Shown here: in pieces, positions 62,287-64,000 of the stretch | How positions within the stretch are numbered: position 1 is the first letter of the stretch | How the letters are laid out: every line of letters starts with the position of its first letter | From: JBBQYA01 sp031412335 | GTDB lineage: Bacteria; Bacteroidota; Bacteroidia; Sphingobacteriales; Sphingobacteriaceae | Direction of reading: 5' to 3' | Assembly: GCA_031412335.1 (NCBI GenBank) | Contig: JANOCT010000013.1 | Location: forward strand, 1-64,000 | Length of the DNA stretch: 64,000 bases | Made by a program: the position numbers and the translations under genes | The notes under the pieces: model-generated | The model's database searches: none | What the model was told of the DNA's origin: nothing | What the model saw: the letters and a program-made list of their open reading frames with translations, nothing else

Positions 62287-63999
62287 TTATTTGATAATAA
62301 ATTTCTCAACATTATTATATGAAGAAGTTGATCCCTGTACATTAATTGTATAGAAATAAGTTCCAGCTGAAAAACCTTTAACATCTAAGGTTGCAACATG
62401 CTGACCAGCAGTAACCGAAACATCAACAATTGTTGCTACTTTTTTACCTACTAAATCAAACATTGAAATAGTAACCTTTGAATCTTCCTTTACAGAATAA
62501 TTAATGCTTGCTAAATCATTTACTGGATTAGGGAAAATTGCTGAAGAGTAACCATTTGAATTCATCACTAATCTAGCTGATGACAATTCTACGTTTTGGA
62601 TAATTTCTGCGTTAACATCTCCTAATTCAGTAGCATTAGATAATTTAATTTCTAATTTTTCAACTGAGTTTTTTGAAATGTTTTTTGATTTAAAGTTTAT
62701 AACAAATAAAACATCATTTGCCTTAAGTTTAAGGGAAGCTAATTCAGCCCAAACGATACGAATTTCATTTCCTATTACATTATAGATAACAGAATTTGTT
62801 TCATCACCTGGAATTACTATACTTTTCACTTCCAATAAATCTGAAGGGAAATTTGCAAATACAGTTATTGCATTTACATCAGCAGAAGAATTAATATATA
62901 CAGGATATGAAAATTCTTCATTAGAATTGATTGCTTTAATTCCTTCTTTAGATAAGTTAACTGATTTGGCTACTCTGAATGGACCACCAGTAGAACCGTT
63001 TACATCACCAACAATTAGACCTCTATTATTTCCATTAGTTTCCTCAGTAGATAATGACAAAGTATCTCTTAAAAATGCCCAATCTCCAGCTGCAAATGAT
63101 GACAGTGTACCAGCAATTCTTCTTGACAATTGTAATGCGTCTCCTGAAAGTAAAGTATTTGAAGCGTTAACATCAGCCGCTTTTAATCTTAAAGGGGTAA
63201 AAACTCTAGTTTGTGCAATCGCTTGTCTAATTTGTAAAACATCAATTGAAGTTGGACCAAACCATGGAGAAGTAGAAGTTGCAAATAATTCATACTGTTT
63301 TAATTCCAGATTATTAAATGAATAATTTCCATTTACATCTGTTTGTGTTGTAGCCACAATAGTATTAGTAGCAACATCTTTTAATTGAACAGTAATTGAA
63401 TCTAATGGAGAGCTTCCAGCATTGTCATAAGAATATCTTCCTGAAATGAATGAATTTACTTCATCAAATTTACTTTGGAAAACAGGGCTTGAGAAATCAG
63501 CACCAGTTAAAGCAGCTGAACCAGCTACAGGTAATAAATTTGGTGCTACTAAATTAAATGGATCAGCTAAGATTCCTGAACTTGCAGCTAATAATCGGTT
63601 TCCATAAGATGGAGTTTGAACCCATGTTAAAACTTGAGCTGCAGTAAATGGACTTCCAGAAGAAGCTACTTCTGTAAACGACTGCATTCCACCTTGAATG
63701 TTATTTCTGTACTGTAATGTATCGCTCAATAAGGCTTTGTTTGGAGATGAATTTAATGCTGCATTTCCATCCAACATTAATCCTGCTCGGTATCCTAAGA
63801 AAATTGAGTTCATAATTGATTGACCAGAACCTCTTCTGATTCTTGCTCCTCTTCTGAATGCATCTCTAGTAGTTGCTGGTAAAGAAGCGAATGTAGCTGG
63901 ATCAGCAATTGGTCCTACCATCGTCATGTTTGAAAATACGGCTAAAGTTGTTGGTTTAGCTGCAGATCCAGTTGCATCATTATCTGATTCAAATCCTTC
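62287..63999 (-). CDS. T9SS protein with dockerin-like and cohesin-like domains (partial)
   Basis: The frame is open to the window edge (571 codons visible), so the N-terminus is missing; the ATG at 63927 is internal. Counting from that ATG: a domain with RRGSGQSIMNSIFLGYRAG (about 31-49), a Cna-B/SdrD-like domain (160-225, DSITVQLKDVATNTIVATTQ), a dockerin-like segment (226-310) with D252-x-N254-x-S256 and D263 of the DxNxDG...D loop in DVNASNTLLSGDALQLSRRI, a cohesin-like domain (325-445, with IRIVWAELASLKL), and a T9SS type A sorting domain (460-546). A cohesin and a dockerin module in one protein suggests self-assembly or hetero-assembly at the surface. Confidence 0.8.
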   Translation of the reverse strand, partial: EGFESDNDATGSAAKPTTLAVFSNMTMVGPIADPATFASLPATTRDAFRRGARIRRGSGQSIMNSIFLGYRAGLMLDGNAALNSSPNKALLSDTLQYRNNIQGGMQSFTEVASSGSPFTAAQVLTWVQTPSYGNRLLAASSGILADPFNLVAPNLLPVAGSAALTGADFSSPVFQSKFDEVNSFISGRYSYDNAGSSPLDSITVQLKDVATNTIVATTQTDVNGNYSFNNLELKQYELFATSTSPWFGPTSIDVLQIRQAIAQTRVFTPLRLKAADVNASNTLLSGDALQLSRRIAGTLSSFAAGDWAFLRDTLSLSTEETNGNNRGLIVGDVNGSTGGPFRVAKSVNLSKEGIKAINSNEEFSYPVYINSSADVNAITVFANFPSDLLEVKSIVIPGDETNSVIYNVIGNEIRIVWAELASLKLKANDVLFVINFKSKNISKNSVEKLEIKLSNATELGDVNAEIIQNVELSSARLVMNSNGYSSAIFPNPVNDLASINYSVKEDSKVTISMFDLVGKKVATIVDVSVTAGQHVATLDVKGFSAGTYFYTINVQGSTSSYNNVEKFIIK

Positions 64000-64000
64000 T

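Overview
The window reads as chromosomal DNA of an AT-rich member of the Bacteroidota, probably a free-living cytophagal, sphingobacterial or chitinophagal type. The evidence is several surface proteins with C-terminal type IX secretion (T9SS) sorting domains, a PorV/PorQ-like protein, the Bacteroidota promoter form TTTG-N18/19-TAnnTTTG, almost no Shine-Dalgarno sequences, a small histone H1-like protein, and a division/wall cluster that runs straight from mraZ to ftsZ without murF.

Layout. 1-1.6 kb is a decayed edge: a nested array of TTGCGAACCTTGCGT-type repeats, a GxxExxY nuclease-like gene, a 5'-truncated T9SS protein and a small orphan frame. 1.7-7.5 kb holds glyS and two T9SS-exported beta-propeller-like proteins; the first has an 11-C tract that puts its signal peptide out of frame. 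7.7-16.7 kb is a minus-strand block: sugar-nucleotide epimerase, glycosyltransferase, S41 protease, a MacAB-like exporter (adaptor, two permeases, ATPase) and a lipoprotein. 16.8-28.9 kb is mostly housekeeping: a LuxE-like acyltransferase, tyrS, an AcpH-like protein overlapping a PorV-like protein, ligA, DUF6913, dapA, histone H1-like, an alpha-oxoamine synthase, a GreA-like protein, a DEAD-box helicase with a structured leader, and a PfpI-type protein. 29.1-44.4 kb is the dcw cluster (mraZ-rsmH-ftsL-ftsI-murE-mraY-murD-ftsW-murG-murC-ftsQ-ftsA-ftsZ), tightly packed and preceded by a period-10 repeat that looks like a MraZ operator. A second copy of the left-edge repeat family separates it from pgk, a GNAT protein and gapA. 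tRNA-Glu(UUC) and a frameshifted nucleotidyltransferase module follow. 49-57.9 kb carries a protein with four glycogen-binding-like domains next to a retropepsin-like protease, an uncharacterised DUF817/MpaB/DUF2809 membrane cluster, a CreD locus with matching palindromic operators, a YjdI-CDGSH fusion and a degenerate agmatine-deiminase relative.

57.9-64 kb is the most distinctive part: three T9SS proteins with cohesin-like domains, one of which also has a dockerin-like segment and runs off the window, enclose a compact exosortase system (exosortase, small membrane partner and a 68-residue substrate with a PVDGG-TM-basic tail). This combines two surface-anchoring routes, T9SS and exosortase, in one locus with possible cohesin-dockerin assembly, and is the best candidate for an undescribed system here.
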